Shown here piece after piece: positions 12,140 to 12,145 of a stretch of 12,145 bases of DNA (within the stretch, counting starts at the first letter, position 1; each line of letters starts with the position of its first letter). Location: NCBI GenBank assembly GCA_018901675.1, contig JAHIEH010000086.1, positions 1 through 12,145 of the forward strand, read 5' to 3'. Position numbers and translations under genes: made by a program. Source of the stretch: Nanobdellota archaeon (GTDB taxonomy: Archaea; Nanobdellota; Nanobdellia; Pacearchaeales; GW2011-AR1). Under the pieces are notes generated by a model. It saw only the letters and a list, made by a program, of their open reading frames with translations. It had not been told where the DNA came from and did no database searches.

Positions 12140-12145
12140 AAAAGA

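Overview
This window looks like part of an AT-rich archaeal genome, most likely a reduced DPANN-type archaeon (Pacearchaeota/Woesearchaeota-like); that placement is inference. Nearly every gene has an archaeal TATA box (TTTATAAAT-like) about 24-26 bases before its start codon and no Shine-Dalgarno sequence, which implies leaderless transcripts. The gene content fits: a diadenylate cyclase, an archaeal PP-loop tRNA thiolase, a TtuA/Ncs6 relative, an AbrB-nucleotidyltransferase fusion, a RelE-type module, HtpX and LemA. Several proteins (at 3833-4396, 4620-5423 and 10828-11574) match no family I recognise.

Layout. 68-2101 (+): secreted/membrane protein with a large outer part, one late transmembrane helix and a cytoplasmic domain that looks like a class III nucleotide cyclase stripped of its catalytic residues. 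2080-3729 (-): two PP-loop-related tRNA thiolation genes; the upstream one is intact, the downstream one is a short TtuA/Ncs6 homologue that has lost its PP-loop. 3833-4396 (+): unknown cysteine-containing protein. 4413-4593: a structured repeat. 4620-5423 (-): four-helix membrane protein. 5586-6212 (-): diadenylate cyclase with a C-terminal membrane hairpin. 6247-7788 (-): MFS transporter. 7811-8062: a second copy of the structured repeat, in the transporter's leader, followed by three more hairpins. 8130-9123 (+): Lys-rich small protein and AbrB-nucleotidyltransferase, with possible operator repeats. 9124-10038 (-): HtpX. 10089-10699 (-): toxin-antitoxin pair with a palindromic operator. 10828-12139 (-): LemA and a secreted partner.

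How the parts relate. LemA, its partner and HtpX probably form one envelope-stress/protease neighbourhood now split by the toxin-antitoxin pair. The diadenylate cyclase and the transporter share a strand, as do the two thiolation-type proteins.

The strongest unexplained signal is the pair of structured repeats (4413-4593 on +, 7811-7914 on -). They share two conserved blocks and form the same stems from different sequence, including compensatory base-pair changes. That points to a conserved RNA or folded-DNA element, dispersed in both orientations, one copy of which may form the leader of the transporter mRNA.
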